Notes under the pieces: model-generated
The model's database searches: none
What the model saw: only the letters and a program-made list of their open reading frames with translations
What the model was told of the DNA's origin: nothing
Source of the DNA: Parafrigoribacterium mesophilum
GTDB taxonomy: Bacteria; Actinomycetota; Actinomycetes; Actinomycetales; Microbacteriaceae
Length of the DNA: 64,000 nucleotides
Assembly: GCF_039652555.1 (NCBI RefSeq)
Contig: NZ_JBDJAF010000003.1
Location: 238,084-302,083, forward strand
Reading direction: 5' to 3'
Shown: in pieces, positions 25,017 through 32,987 of the stretch
How the letters are laid out: every line of letters begins with the position of its first letter
Numbering within the stretch: the first letter of the stretch is position 1
Position numbers and translations under genes: made by a program

Positions 25017-26264
25017 ATGCCCCCGACATCCGACCGACATGCTTCCACCGCCAGCACCTCTCCCCTCAGGATCGCGGTCATCGGCGGCGGCATCGGCGGG
25101 CTCGCCGCGGCAGCCTTCCTGCACCGGGCGCATCTGGACGTCACGCTGTACGAGCAGGCGGCCTCACTCGGTGAGGTGGGCGCCGGATTGGTGGTCTCGC
25201 CCAACGCGGCTCGCCTGGTCCGCAGGCTGGGGACCTTCGACGCGTTTCTGGCCAAGGCCGTACCGCTGCAGGTCGGCTGGGAGTTTCGCCGATGGGACGA
25301 CGGATCGGTGCTGTTCTCTCAGGAGCTGGGCGAATCCTGCCTCCGCCTGTACGGCGAGCAGACCTTCACCGCTCACCGCGCCGACCTCGTGGAGGTGCTA
25401 CGTGCCGCAGTCCCGCCCGAACGCATCCGCCTGGGTCGACGGTGTGTGGCGCTGGAGCAGACCGAGCACAGCGTGCGCATCCGATTCGCCGACGGCCCGG
25501 CCGAAACCGCCGACCTCGTGATCGGTGCCGACGGCATCCACTCGGTGGTGCGCAACGCCGTGTCGGTCCCCCAGTCGGTTGAGTACTCCGGCATGTGCGC
25601 CTACCGGGCCATCGTCCCCGCCACGAAGGCACCCGCCTTCGCCCGGGCGGCCAGCCAGACACTGTGGATCGGGCCAGGCCATCACCTGGTGCACTATCCG
25701 ATCTCCGGCGGAAAAGCGATCAATTTGGTTGCTTTCGCGCCGGCCGGCGACTTCACCACCGAGTCATGGTCATCGGTGGGCACCACCGAGGAGTTCCTCG
25801 CGGAATTCGAAGGCTGGGACCACCGGCTGACCGAACTGATCACCGCAGCCCCGGTCCCAGGCCGCTGGGCGCTGCTCGACCGGGCGCCGCTGGAGTCCTG
25901 GTGCGCTGGGCGGATCGGTCTGCTCGGCGATGCCGCACACCCGATGTTCCCGTTCTTCGCCCAGGGCTCCGCGCAGGCCATCGAGGATGCTGCGGCGCTG
26001 GCCGTGTGTCTGACCGCCGGCACCGACTCTCCGCAGCAGGCCCTGAAGACCTACGAACGGATGCGGATGGACCGTGTCACCACCATCCAGACAATGAGTC
26101 ACGCACGCAAAGACATCAACCACCTGCCCGACGGCCCAGCGCAAGAGGCCCGAGATGCCAGACTTGTCCACGAGGACCCGCTGGAACACAACCGGTGGCT
26201 GTACGGCTATGACGCCGAAGCCGAGGCCATCGAGGCTCTGAAGACGATGACACTCAAACGATGA
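25017..26264 (+). CDS. FAD-dependent monooxygenase, salicylate hydroxylase-like
   Basis: Group A flavin monooxygenase (415 aa from ATG 25017; ATG 25008 is also possible). It has Rossmann GGGIGGLAAAAF, DG motif VIGADGIHSVVR and GD motif LLGDAAHPMFPFFAQGSAQAIEDA. The overall pattern is that of salicylate 1-hydroxylase and 6-hydroxynicotinate 3-monooxygenase, which replace a carboxyl group by a hydroxyl. Directly followed by maleylacetate reductase and hydroxyquinol dioxygenase, it most likely makes hydroxyquinol from a dihydroxybenzoate such as gentisate or 2,4-dihydroxybenzoate (inference). Its end lies in an unusual 14-bp tandem repeat that links it to the next gene. Confidence 0.85.
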   Translation: MPPTSDRHASTASTSPLRIAVIGGGIGGLAAAAFLHRAHLDVTLYEQAASLGEVGAGLVVSPNAARLVRRLGTFDAFLAKAVPLQVGWEFRRWDDGSVLFSQELGESCLRLYGEQTFTAHRADLVEVLRAAVPPERIRLGRRCVALEQTEHSVRIRFADGPAETADLVIGADGIHSVVRNAVSVPQSVEYSGMCAYRAIVPATKAPAFARAASQTLWIGPGHHLVHYPISGGKAINLVAFAPAGDFTTESWSSVGTTEEFLAEFEGWDHRLTELITAAPVPGRWALLDRAPLESWCAGRIGLLGDAAHPMFPFFAQGSAQAIEDAAALAVCLTAGTDSPQQALKTYERMRMDRVTTIQTMSHARKDINHLPDGPAQEARDARLVHEDPLEHNRWLYGYDAEAEAIEALKTMTLKR

Positions 26265-26288
26265 CACTCAAACGATGACACTGAAGCG
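26245..26288 (+). repeat. 14-bp tandem repeat of coupled MTLKR-stop mini-frames
   Basis: Three copies of CGATGACACTCAAA (the third with two changes) span the junction of the flavoprotein and maleylacetate reductase genes. The flavoprotein ends in MTLKR-stop. Each repeat then re-encodes ATG-ACA-CT(C/G)-AA(A/G)-CGA-TGA, each stop overlapping the next ATG (ATGA at 26261-26264, 26275-26278 and 26289-26292). The last ATG starts maleylacetate reductase. This is a duplicated translational-coupling junction. Confidence 0.9.
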
Positions 26289-27350
26289 ATGACAACATTC
26301 GAGCACGAGACCCTGGGCCAGCGGGTGCTGTTCGGCGCCGGGGGCGCGGCCGGCCACCTGGCGGCGGAGGTTGCGCGCCTGGGCGTCCGAAGGGTCATGG
26401 TGATCGCCTCAACGCGAGAGATCGCCGCCGCCGAGTCGGTGATCACCGGCGTCGACGTGGCCCTGCACTTCGACGACGTCGTACAGCACGTGCCGCAGGC
26501 CAGGGCGGATGCGGCGCGGGCCGCGGCGGAGTCGGCCGGGATCGACCTGCTCGTGGCGATCGGTGGCGGCTCTGCGATCGGGCTGGCCAAGGCCGTGGCG
26601 TTGACCTCGTCTCTGCCGATCGTCGCCGTCCCCACGACCTATGCCGGGTCCGAGGCCACCAATGTGTGGGGCATCACCGAGGGCGCGCGCAAGATAACCG
26701 GGGTCGACAATCGGGTGCTGCCGGCCACGGCGATCTACGACCCGGAACTCACCTACTCGCTGCCGGTCGACCTGTCGGTGGCGTCCGGCCTCAACGCGGT
26801 GGCCCACTGCGTCGATTCGATGTGGGCGCCGCGCACCGATCCGATCAACCGGGCGCTGGCCGCCGAAGGCATCCGAGCCCTGGCAGAGGGGCTCCCCCTC
26901 GTGAAGGACGATCCGACAGGTCGAGCCGGCCGGGAACCGGCACTCTACGGCGCCTACCTCGCGGCGGTGTCGTTCGCCTCGGCCGGGTCAGGAATGCACC
27001 ACAAGATCTGCCACGTGCTCGGCGGTGCCTTCAATCTTCCGCACGCCGAAACCCACGCGACCGTGCTGCCGTACGTGCTCGCGTTCAATGCTGCGGCGGC
27101 GCCGGAGGCCGCCGCTCGGATCGCGGCAGGGCTCGGGGCGACGGACGCCGTCGACGGTCTGCAGCAGCTGCGCTCCCGGTTGCACGCACCGCGGGCGCTG
27201 CGCGACTACGGACTTGCCGAAGCGAGCATCCCCGAGGCCGTGCGACTGAGCCTGGCCGCCATCCCCCCGTCGAACCCGCGACCGGTCACGGCCGACAACC
27301 TGACCACTCTGCTCACGGCGGCGTGGTCGGGCCAGGAACCGGGCAGCTGA
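26289..27350 (+). CDS. Maleylacetate reductase
   Basis: NAD(P)H-dependent reductase (353 aa) that converts maleylacetate to 3-oxoadipate. It belongs to the iron-containing/group III alcohol dehydrogenase fold: GGGSAIGLAKAVAL nucleotide loop, VPTTYAGSEATNVWG, and the metal/substrate region HHKICHVLGGAFNLPHAETH, all typical of maleylacetate reductases. It is encoded between the salicylate-hydroxylase-like gene and hydroxyquinol dioxygenase, so it processes the product of the latter. Its start is the last ATG of the 14-bp repeat. Confidence 0.93.
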   Translation: MTTFEHETLGQRVLFGAGGAAGHLAAEVARLGVRRVMVIASTREIAAAESVITGVDVALHFDDVVQHVPQARADAARAAAESAGIDLLVAIGGGSAIGLAKAVALTSSLPIVAVPTTYAGSEATNVWGITEGARKITGVDNRVLPATAIYDPELTYSLPVDLSVASGLNAVAHCVDSMWAPRTDPINRALAAEGIRALAEGLPLVKDDPTGRAGREPALYGAYLAAVSFASAGSGMHHKICHVLGGAFNLPHAETHATVLPYVLAFNAAAAPEAAARIAAGLGATDAVDGLQQLRSRLHAPRALRDYGLAEASIPEAVRLSLAAIPPSNPRPVTADNLTTLLTAAWSGQEPGS

Positions 27351-27379
27351 AGATTCAGCTGATCAGAAGAAGAGGAATC

Positions 27380-28300
27380 ATGACCCCAATCAACCCGGAT
27401 GACACCGACGTCTCCGCAGCGCAGGTCGCCATCGAAGAGCGCCTACTCAGCAACGTGCTCTCGTCCTTCGACGCCGCACCCGACCCCAGACTGCGATTCA
27501 TCATGCAGTCGCTGACCCGGCATCTGCACGGCTTCATCCGAGAGGTGCGCCTGACGGAGGCCGAATGGAACCGTGGCATCGCGTTTCTCACCGCCGCCGG
27601 TCACATTACCGACGACAAGCGGGAAGAGTTCGTGCTCCTCTCCGATGTGCTCGGCGCCTCGATGCAGACCATCGCCGTTAACAATCCGGCGTACCAGGAT
27701 GCGACAGAGGCAACGGTCTTCGGCCCATTCTTCGCTGAAGGGTCGCCCCGAGTCGAACTGGGCGGCGATATCGCCGCCGGTGCTCCCGGCCAACCATGCT
27801 GGGTCGAGGGCACCATCACCGACACCGACGGCAGCCCGGTGCCGCACGCCCGCATCGAGGTGTGGCAGGCGGACGAGAAGGGGTTCTACGACGCGCAATA
27901 CGACGACAGCCGAGTCGCTGGGCGCGCCCACCTGTTCGCCGATGACCACGGCGGATATCGGTTCTGGGGTCTCACCCCTACCCCCTATCCGATCCCGAAC
28001 GACGGCCCGGTGGGCAAAATGCTGGCGGCCGTCGGCCGCTCGCCGATGCGCGCGGCGCACCTGCACTTCATGGTCACCGCCGCAGGCCAACGCACACTGG
28101 TCACCCACATCTTCGTCCGCGGCGACGAACTGTTGCGCAGCGACACCGTGTTCGGCGTCAAAGAATCCCTGGTCAGGGACTTCGTCGAACAGCCATCCGG
28201 AACTGCAACGCCGGACGGACGCCAGATCGCAGACCGCACCTGGAGTCGCGTCAGATTCGACATCATCCTGGCACCAGATCCGGCGTCAGCAACGCCGTGA
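27380..28300 (+). CDS. Hydroxyquinol 1,2-dioxygenase (intradiol)
   Basis: Fe(III) intradiol dioxygenase (306 aa) that cleaves 1,2,4-trihydroxybenzene to maleylacetate. Iron ligands are Tyr170 (GFYD), Tyr203 (TPYP), His227 and His229 (AHLHF), offset by six from those of the Nocardioides simplex enzyme. The N-terminal helical dimerisation domain (about 1-110) and FGPFF are present. ATG 27380 has an AGAGG Shine-Dalgarno; the longer open frame upstream is a shadow of maleylacetate reductase. Neighbouring maleylacetate reductase confirms hydroxyquinol over catechol as the substrate. Confidence 0.93.
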   Translation: MTPINPDDTDVSAAQVAIEERLLSNVLSSFDAAPDPRLRFIMQSLTRHLHGFIREVRLTEAEWNRGIAFLTAAGHITDDKREEFVLLSDVLGASMQTIAVNNPAYQDATEATVFGPFFAEGSPRVELGGDIAAGAPGQPCWVEGTITDTDGSPVPHARIEVWQADEKGFYDAQYDDSRVAGRAHLFADDHGGYRFWGLTPTPYPIPNDGPVGKMLAAVGRSPMRAAHLHFMVTAAGQRTLVTHIFVRGDELLRSDTVFGVKESLVRDFVEQPSGTATPDGRQIADRTWSRVRFDIILAPDPASATP

Positions 28301-28334
28301 TATCCGCGCACGGTGAGCGCGCCGGCGGCGGCCG

Positions 28335-28363
28335 TTGCGATCGGTGGCGCTCCGTGTTACGTT
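28335..28363 (+). promoter_or_regulatory. Candidate promoter of the aldehyde dehydrogenase/CoA-transferase operon
   Basis: TTGCGA (28335-28340), 17-bp spacer, TACGTT (28358-28363). The -10 box runs directly into operator site 3, exactly as the promoter at 15799-15827 does with site 1. Confidence 0.5.
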
Positions 28364-28383
28364 CATATCACGAACTCGCGTTC
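28361..28383. promoter_or_regulatory. Three-half-site operator (site 3, inverted)
   Basis: GTTC-N7-GAAC-N4-GTTC is the reverse complement of the composite at 15779-15801 and 19049-19071. It overlaps the -10 box of the promoter for the aldehyde dehydrogenase gene. Read along the transcript, sites 1 and 3 have the same order and the same overlap with the -10 box. Confidence 0.72.
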
Positions 28384-28415
28384 GCTTCGCGTACAGGATA
28401 GTTCCGGGAGGAATA

Positions 28416-29876
28416 ATGGCGTTCTTCGACCCCGCCGAATGGGACGGGAAGGTCTACAGTTCCGGCTGGGTCACCAGCAGCGGCGGTAGCCAAGACATCA
28501 TGGAGCCGGCCACCGAATCGGCCATCGGCAGATTCGGCGTCGCCAATGCGCAGGACGTCGCTCGCGCAGCCGAGGTGGCGGTGGAGGCCCAGAAGGGGTG
28601 GGCGTCGACGAGCTACGACCAGCGCGCCGCAGTGCTCCGCCGCGCCGGCGAACTGATCGACACGCACGCCGATGTGCTCGGCGACTGGCTGATCCGTGAA
28701 GCCGGCTCCGCCAAGGGCAAGGCCGCCTTCGAAAGCCACATGGTCTCGGGTCTGTTCTACGCTGCCGCCGCCATCGCACTCGCCCCGTATGGGCAATTGC
28801 TCCGCAGCGGTAAGCCGCGCCTCAGCTTGGCCCGCCGCATCCCGGTCGGCGTGGTCGGCGTCATCGCGCCGTTCAACTTCCCGCAGATCCTCTCGATGCG
28901 CTCGGTCGCGCCGGCGCTCGCGCTGGGCAACGCCGTCATCCTGAAGCCGGATCCGCGCACCGCAGTCTCCGGCGGACTGGCCTTCGCCGCCATCCTGGAG
29001 GAGGCCGGCCTACCGGCCGGGCTGTTCCACGTGCTGCCCGGCGCGGTGGAGCCCGGAACGGCGCTCATCGAGCATCCGGCCGTCCGCGTCATCTCCTTCA
29101 CCGGCTCGACGAACGCCGGGCGCGCCATCGGCCAACTGGGTGCCAAACACCTCAAACGGGTGCACCTGGAACTCGGCGGCAACAACGCCATGCTGGTGCT
29201 CGACGACGTCGACGTGCCGCAGGCAGTCTCCGCCGGCGCCTGGGGTTCGTTCCTGCACCAGGGCCAAGTCTGCATGACCACGGGCCGCCACCTCGTCCAC
29301 GAGCGGATCTATGACGAGTACGTCGAACGGCTCTCCGCTACGGCCGACGGCCTGCCGGTAGGCAACGGGGCGACGACGGATGCGGCGCTCGGCCCGGTCA
29401 TCGATGCGCACCAGCGCGACCGTATCCACTCACTGGTCACCGGCAGTGTCGAAGCCGGAGCAAGGCTCACTGCCGGCGGCACCTACGAGGGACTCTTCTA
29501 CCGGCCGACCGTGCTGGCCGACAGTCAGCCGAACCATCCGGCGTTCGAGCAGGAGGTGTTCGGTCCGGTCGCCCCGGTGATGAAGTTCTCCTCCCTCGAC
29601 GAGGCCGTCGACATCGTCAACCAGAGCGAGTACGGCCTGTCGCTGGCGATCCTCACCAAGGATCCGCTGCGCGGTCTCGCCCTCTCCGACCGGATGCACA
29701 GCGGCATCGTGCACATCAACGACCAGACGGTCGACGACGAGCCGATCATCCCGTTCGGCGGGGTCGGGGCCTCCGGAACCGGGTCGCGCTTCGGCGGCGC
29801 CGATGCGAACATCGAGGCGTTCACCGAGACCCAGTGGGTCACGATGCAGAGCGACATCGAGCGCTATCCGTTCTGA
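28416..29876 (+). CDS. Aldehyde dehydrogenase, benzaldehyde dehydrogenase-like
   Basis: NAD(P)-dependent aldehyde dehydrogenase (486 aa) oxidising an aromatic aldehyde to the acid. It shows the Rossmann region (GVVGVIAPFNFPQILSMRSV), catalytic Glu in LELGGNN and catalytic Cys in GQVCMTTG. A GGGAGG Shine-Dalgarno precedes ATG 28416. The SRFGGADANIEAFTETQWVT C-terminus is typical of benzaldehyde/vanillin dehydrogenases. Operator site 3 controls its promoter. It is followed by CoA-transferase genes; it could oxidise an aldehyde made by the TPP enzyme at 22535-24175. Confidence 0.88.
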   Translation: MAFFDPAEWDGKVYSSGWVTSSGGSQDIMEPATESAIGRFGVANAQDVARAAEVAVEAQKGWASTSYDQRAAVLRRAGELIDTHADVLGDWLIREAGSAKGKAAFESHMVSGLFYAAAAIALAPYGQLLRSGKPRLSLARRIPVGVVGVIAPFNFPQILSMRSVAPALALGNAVILKPDPRTAVSGGLAFAAILEEAGLPAGLFHVLPGAVEPGTALIEHPAVRVISFTGSTNAGRAIGQLGAKHLKRVHLELGGNNAMLVLDDVDVPQAVSAGAWGSFLHQGQVCMTTGRHLVHERIYDEYVERLSATADGLPVGNGATTDAALGPVIDAHQRDRIHSLVTGSVEAGARLTAGGTYEGLFYRPTVLADSQPNHPAFEQEVFGPVAPVMKFSSLDEAVDIVNQSEYGLSLAILTKDPLRGLALSDRMHSGIVHINDQTVDDEPIIPFGGVGASGTGSRFGGADANIEAFTETQWVTMQSDIERYPF

Positions 29877-29937
29877 CAACCGATGCCCCAGGCACCAGAA
29901 CACAGACCAGATACCAGAAACACACCCAGAGGACTGT

Positions 29938-30630
29938 ATGATTTCGAAGATTGTGGCCAGCGCGGCTGCGGCCGTCGCGGACGTGCGCGACGGTTCCACC
30001 GTGATGATCGGCGGGTTCGGCTCGGCCGGCCAACCGGTCGAACTCATCGACGCCCTGCTGGAGCAGGGCGCCAAAGACCTGACCGTGGTCAACAACAACG
30101 CCGGCAACGGCACCACCGGACTGGCGGCGCTGCTGCAGGCCGGGCGGGTGCGCAAGATCATCTGTTCCTTTCCCCGCCAGGTGGACTCGCAGGTCTTCGA
30201 CGGACTGTACCGGTCGGGCAAACTGGAATTGGAACTGGTCCCACAGGGCACCCTGGCCGAACGCATCCGGGCCGGCGGCGCGGGAATCGCCGGATTCTTC
30301 ACGCCGACCGGTTTCGGCACGATGCTGGCCGAGGGTAAGGAGACCCGGCACATCAATGGTCGCGATTACGTGTTGGAGAACGCCCTGACCGCCGACTACG
30401 CGCTCATTAAGGCACACCGCGGTGACCGCCTGGGTAACCTGGTGTACCGCAAGACGGCAAGGAACTTCGGCCCGCTGATGGTCGGGGCAGCCTCCGTGGC
30501 GATTGCCCAGGTATCCGACATCGTCGAGGTCGGCGAGTTGGATCCTGAGTCGGTCGTGACCCCGGGAATCTACGTCCAGCGCGTCGTGAAGCTGGCCGGC
30601 AGCACGGCACCGGTCACGCAGGGCCAATGA
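29938..30630 (+). CDS. pcaI: 3-oxoacid CoA-transferase subunit A (3-oxoadipate type)
   Basis: Alpha subunit (230 aa) of a succinyl-CoA:3-oxoacid CoA-transferase. It has the CoA-binding GGFGSAGQPVELIDALLEQG near the start, VNNNAGNG, and the SFPRQVDSQVFDGLYRSGKLELELVPQGTLAERIRAGGAGI block characteristic of PcaI/ScoA. ATG 29938 has AGAGG upstream. With the B subunit it would activate 3-oxoadipate from the hydroxyquinol branch to 3-oxoadipyl-CoA. Acetoacetate is an alternative substrate. No 3-oxoadipyl-CoA thiolase is in the window. Confidence 0.87.
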   Translation: MISKIVASAAAAVADVRDGSTVMIGGFGSAGQPVELIDALLEQGAKDLTVVNNNAGNGTTGLAALLQAGRVRKIICSFPRQVDSQVFDGLYRSGKLELELVPQGTLAERIRAGGAGIAGFFTPTGFGTMLAEGKETRHINGRDYVLENALTADYALIKAHRGDRLGNLVYRKTARNFGPLMVGAASVAIAQVSDIVEVGELDPESVVTPGIYVQRVVKLAGSTAPVTQGQ

Positions 30631-30670
30631 GGACCGCGACAGTGACAACCACGACAGGGAAAGGGCTGCA

Positions 30671-31321
30671 ATGAGAGGGCCACTGAGCCGCACCGACATG
30701 GCGCGACGCGCCGCGCAGGACATCCCGGAGGGGGCATACGTCAACCTCGGCATCGGCCTGCCCACGATGATCTCGGATTTCCTCCCTCAAGACCGGGAGA
30801 TCATCCTGCACACGGAGAACGGCATGCTCGGCATGGGACCGGTCGCAGTGGGAGATCAGATCGACCCCGATCTGATCAACGCGGGCAAGATTCCGGTCAC
30901 CGAACTGCCCGGTGCCGCCTACTTCCACCACGCCGACTCGTTCGGGATGATGCGCGGCGGACACCTGGACATTTGCGTGCTCGGTGCCTTCCAGGTGTCG
31001 ACCAGCGGCGACCTGGCCAACTGGCACACGGGCACGCCGGATGCGATCCCGGCCGTCGGCGGAGCGATGGACCTCGCCATCGGCGCGAAACAGGTGTTCG
31101 TCATCATGGAACTCTTCACCCGTGACGGAGCCTGCAAACTCGTCCCCGAGTGCAGTTACCCGCTCACCGGCATCGGCTGCGTCAGCGCCGTCTACACTGA
31201 CTACGCGGTCTTCCGCATCACCGAAAGCGGGGTGTCCGTGCAGGAGCTTTTCGGTGACACCACGCTGGAGGAACTCGAGCGGCTCACCGGATTGCCTTTG
31301 AGCTTGGTACCGGTCGCCTGA
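30671..31321 (+). CDS. pcaJ: 3-oxoacid CoA-transferase subunit B (3-oxoadipate type)
   Basis: Beta subunit (216 aa) with the catalytic Glu49 in HTENGMLGMGP, the VNLGIGLPTM CoA-binding block, FGMMRGGHLDICVLGAFQVS and GGAMDLAIGAKQVFVIMEL, all typical of PcaJ/ScoB. It starts 40 bases after subunit A and completes the CoA-transferase. The operon converges with the nitrilase-family gene; only 9 bases separate the stops. Confidence 0.9.
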   Translation: MRGPLSRTDMARRAAQDIPEGAYVNLGIGLPTMISDFLPQDREIILHTENGMLGMGPVAVGDQIDPDLINAGKIPVTELPGAAYFHHADSFGMMRGGHLDICVLGAFQVSTSGDLANWHTGTPDAIPAVGGAMDLAIGAKQVFVIMELFTRDGACKLVPECSYPLTGIGCVSAVYTDYAVFRITESGVSVQELFGDTTLEELERLTGLPLSLVPVA

Positions 31322-31330
31322 GCGGTACCG

Positions 31331-32140
31331 CTACCGAGCGACTACCGCGAACCGGCGCAGAGCCAACGCCGGATTGATCGCGCGCACCTCGGCGAGGCGC
31401 GCGGGAGACGCCCACCCGAGCGCCACATCGGTGTTCTCGCCCACCGTCGCCAACTCGACGCCCATCGGATCGACGATCATGCTGTTCCCGGCACCGATCG
31501 GTGGGGCCTGGTCTGCCGCCACAACATACACGGTGTTCTCCACCGCCCGCGCGGTGACCAGGAGACGCCAGTGCGCTTCCTTGAGCGGGCCGCGCACCCA
31601 CTCGGACGGCACGAGCACAAGATCGACCCCCGCGTCCACGAGCCGCCTGGTGGACTCGGGGAAGCGCAGGTCGTAACAGGTCTGCAGCCCGGCCGTGAAG
31701 CCGCCGACCGAGAACGTTTCCGGTCTTTCGATGTCGCCGGCCAGCACCGAGTCCGACTCACGCTGGCCGAACGCATCATAAAGATGGATCTTGCGGTACT
31801 TCGCGAGCACCTCCCCGCTTCGCGACACCGCGATCAGGGTGTTGGCGAACCGGTCAGGCGTTCGGGTGGCCTCCAGCATCCCGGCCACGATGGTTGCGCC
31901 GACATTACCGGCGATCCGCGCCAAGGCCGCGACGAAGGGTCCGTCGAGGCTTTCGGCCGCCGCCACGGCGCGGGCGCCGAGCTCGGGGGTGAAGAACGAG
32001 GAGTATTCCGGGAACACCACCAGCTGTGCACCCCGATCCACGGCGCGCTGCGCGAGCGACCGGATGGCGTCGAGGTTGGCGGCCTTGTCGGTGCCCGGCG
32101 CGAATTGGGCCGCGGCGACCGGAATTTCATCGGATGGCAT
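31331..32140 (-). CDS. Carbon-nitrogen hydrolase (nitrilase superfamily)
   Basis: Hydrolase (269 aa) with the Glu-Lys-Cys triad of the superfamily: Glu45 (FPEYSS), Lys117 (YRKIHLYD) and Cys155 (TCYDLRFPE). It resembles Nit1/omega-amidase-like proteins that hydrolyse small amides such as deaminated glutathione or 2-oxo-acid amides. It is not obviously part of the aromatic pathways. It starts with ATG at 32140. Confidence 0.87.
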   Translation of the reverse strand: MPSDEIPVAAAQFAPGTDKAANLDAIRSLAQRAVDRGAQLVVFPEYSSFFTPELGARAVAAAESLDGPFVAALARIAGNVGATIVAGMLEATRTPDRFANTLIAVSRSGEVLAKYRKIHLYDAFGQRESDSVLAGDIERPETFSVGGFTAGLQTCYDLRFPESTRRLVDAGVDLVLVPSEWVRGPLKEAHWRLLVTARAVENTVYVVAADQAPPIGAGNSMIVDPMGVELATVGENTDVALGWASPARLAEVRAINPALALRRFAVVAR

Positions 32141-32218
32141 GAGCCCAGCCTAAGAGTGAACCCACTGCCGCGACAGATCGCCGCAGCGTAGCCTTGGCAG
32201 GTGACTGGAGGAGGCACC

Positions 32219-32629
32219 ATGGCGACTGTGAGCGTGCGGTACATCGTCAACGATGTCGACGCCGCTATCGAGTTCTATTGCGGCTATCTAGGATTCCAGG
32301 AGGCCATGCATCCGGCGCCGACGTTTGCGATGCTGGATCGCGGCGACCTCCGGCTGCTGCTGAGCGCACCGAGCGAGCGCGGCGGCGGCGGCCAGTCCAT
32401 GCCCGATGGGTCCGTGCCAATGCCGGGAGGCTGGAACCGGATCTCACTCGAGGTCGACGACCTCGCCGCCACCGTGGACGCGCTGCACGCGGTGGGCGTT
32501 CGCTTCCGCAACGACATCGTCATCGGCGTCGGCGGCCATCAGATCCTCATCGATGACCCGTCGGGCAATCCAGTCGAGTTGTTCGAGCCGACGATTCCCG
32601 AGGCCCGACTGTCGCCGGAAGCCACCTAA
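32219..32629 (+). CDS. VOC-family (glyoxalase-fold) protein
   Basis: Small protein (136 aa) of the vicinal-oxygen-chelate superfamily, one glyoxalase/bleomycin-resistance module pair: RYIVNDVDAAIEFYCGYLGF at the start and ILIDDPSGNPVELFEP at the end. ATG 32219 is preferred over GTG 32201 because GGAGGAGG lies just upstream. Function is unknown; such proteins include epimerases, dioxygenases and resistance proteins. It is monocistronic. Confidence 0.8.
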   Translation: MATVSVRYIVNDVDAAIEFYCGYLGFQEAMHPAPTFAMLDRGDLRLLLSAPSERGGGGQSMPDGSVPMPGGWNRISLEVDDLAATVDALHAVGVRFRNDIVIGVGGHQILIDDPSGNPVELFEPTIPEARLSPEAT

Positions 32630-32681
32630 GACCCGCACTGGCGAAAGATAGGGCATTCGCCCGATCTATTCATCCCTCCTT

Positions 32682-32713
32682 AGAAACCACGATGGGAAGA
32701 CATCGAAGTTTCT
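32682..32713. promoter_or_regulatory. Nested 32-bp inverted repeat before the small coiled-coil gene
   Basis: AGAAAC-CA-CGATG-GGAAGA-CATCG-AA-GTTTCT: two perfectly matched arms (6 and 5 bp) with symmetric gaps. The right arm touches the Shine-Dalgarno AGAGGAG of the gene at 32726. It may be an operator or an RNA hairpin affecting translation. Confidence 0.55.
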
Positions 32714-32725
32714 TAGAGGAGTGAC

Positions 32726-32944
32726 ATGATGTCATCGGAGTACACGTCCACGGTGCTGCTGAGGGCGCGGGAAGAACAGATACAGCGGGACGTCGAGCGA
32801 ATCCGGGTCCAGCGGGAGCGGGCAGCGGAGCTGCTCAGTGCCCAGCGCGAAACGGCACGTCGTCCACGGGAGAACGTCATCGACCGGGTGCTCCGTTCCC
32901 TCGCCGCACAGCCACGACGGGTAGCCGAGCGGATGGGCCGGTAG
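32726..32944 (+). CDS. Small charged coiled-coil protein
   Basis: A 72-residue, strongly charged (Arg/Glu-rich) protein, predicted mostly helical (REEQIQRDVERIRVQRERAAELL), with no signal peptide or known domain. ATG 32726 (or 32729) follows AGAGGAG. It lies directly before a large LuxR-type regulator on the same strand. The good ribosome binding site and the adjacent inverted repeat support a real gene; the function is unknown. Confidence 0.55.
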   Translation: MMSSEYTSTVLLRAREEQIQRDVERIRVQRERAAELLSAQRETARRPRENVIDRVLRSLAAQPRRVAERMGR

Positions 32945-32987
32945 CGACGATCCCGTGGCCTATGTCGGTGGTCCGTGGGACCATGGA

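Noticed and set aside
31321..31332. AGCGGTACCGCT palindrome between the CoA-transferase and nitrilase genes as a terminator
   Set aside because: It has no loop and overlaps the coding end of the nitrilase gene; too short to call.
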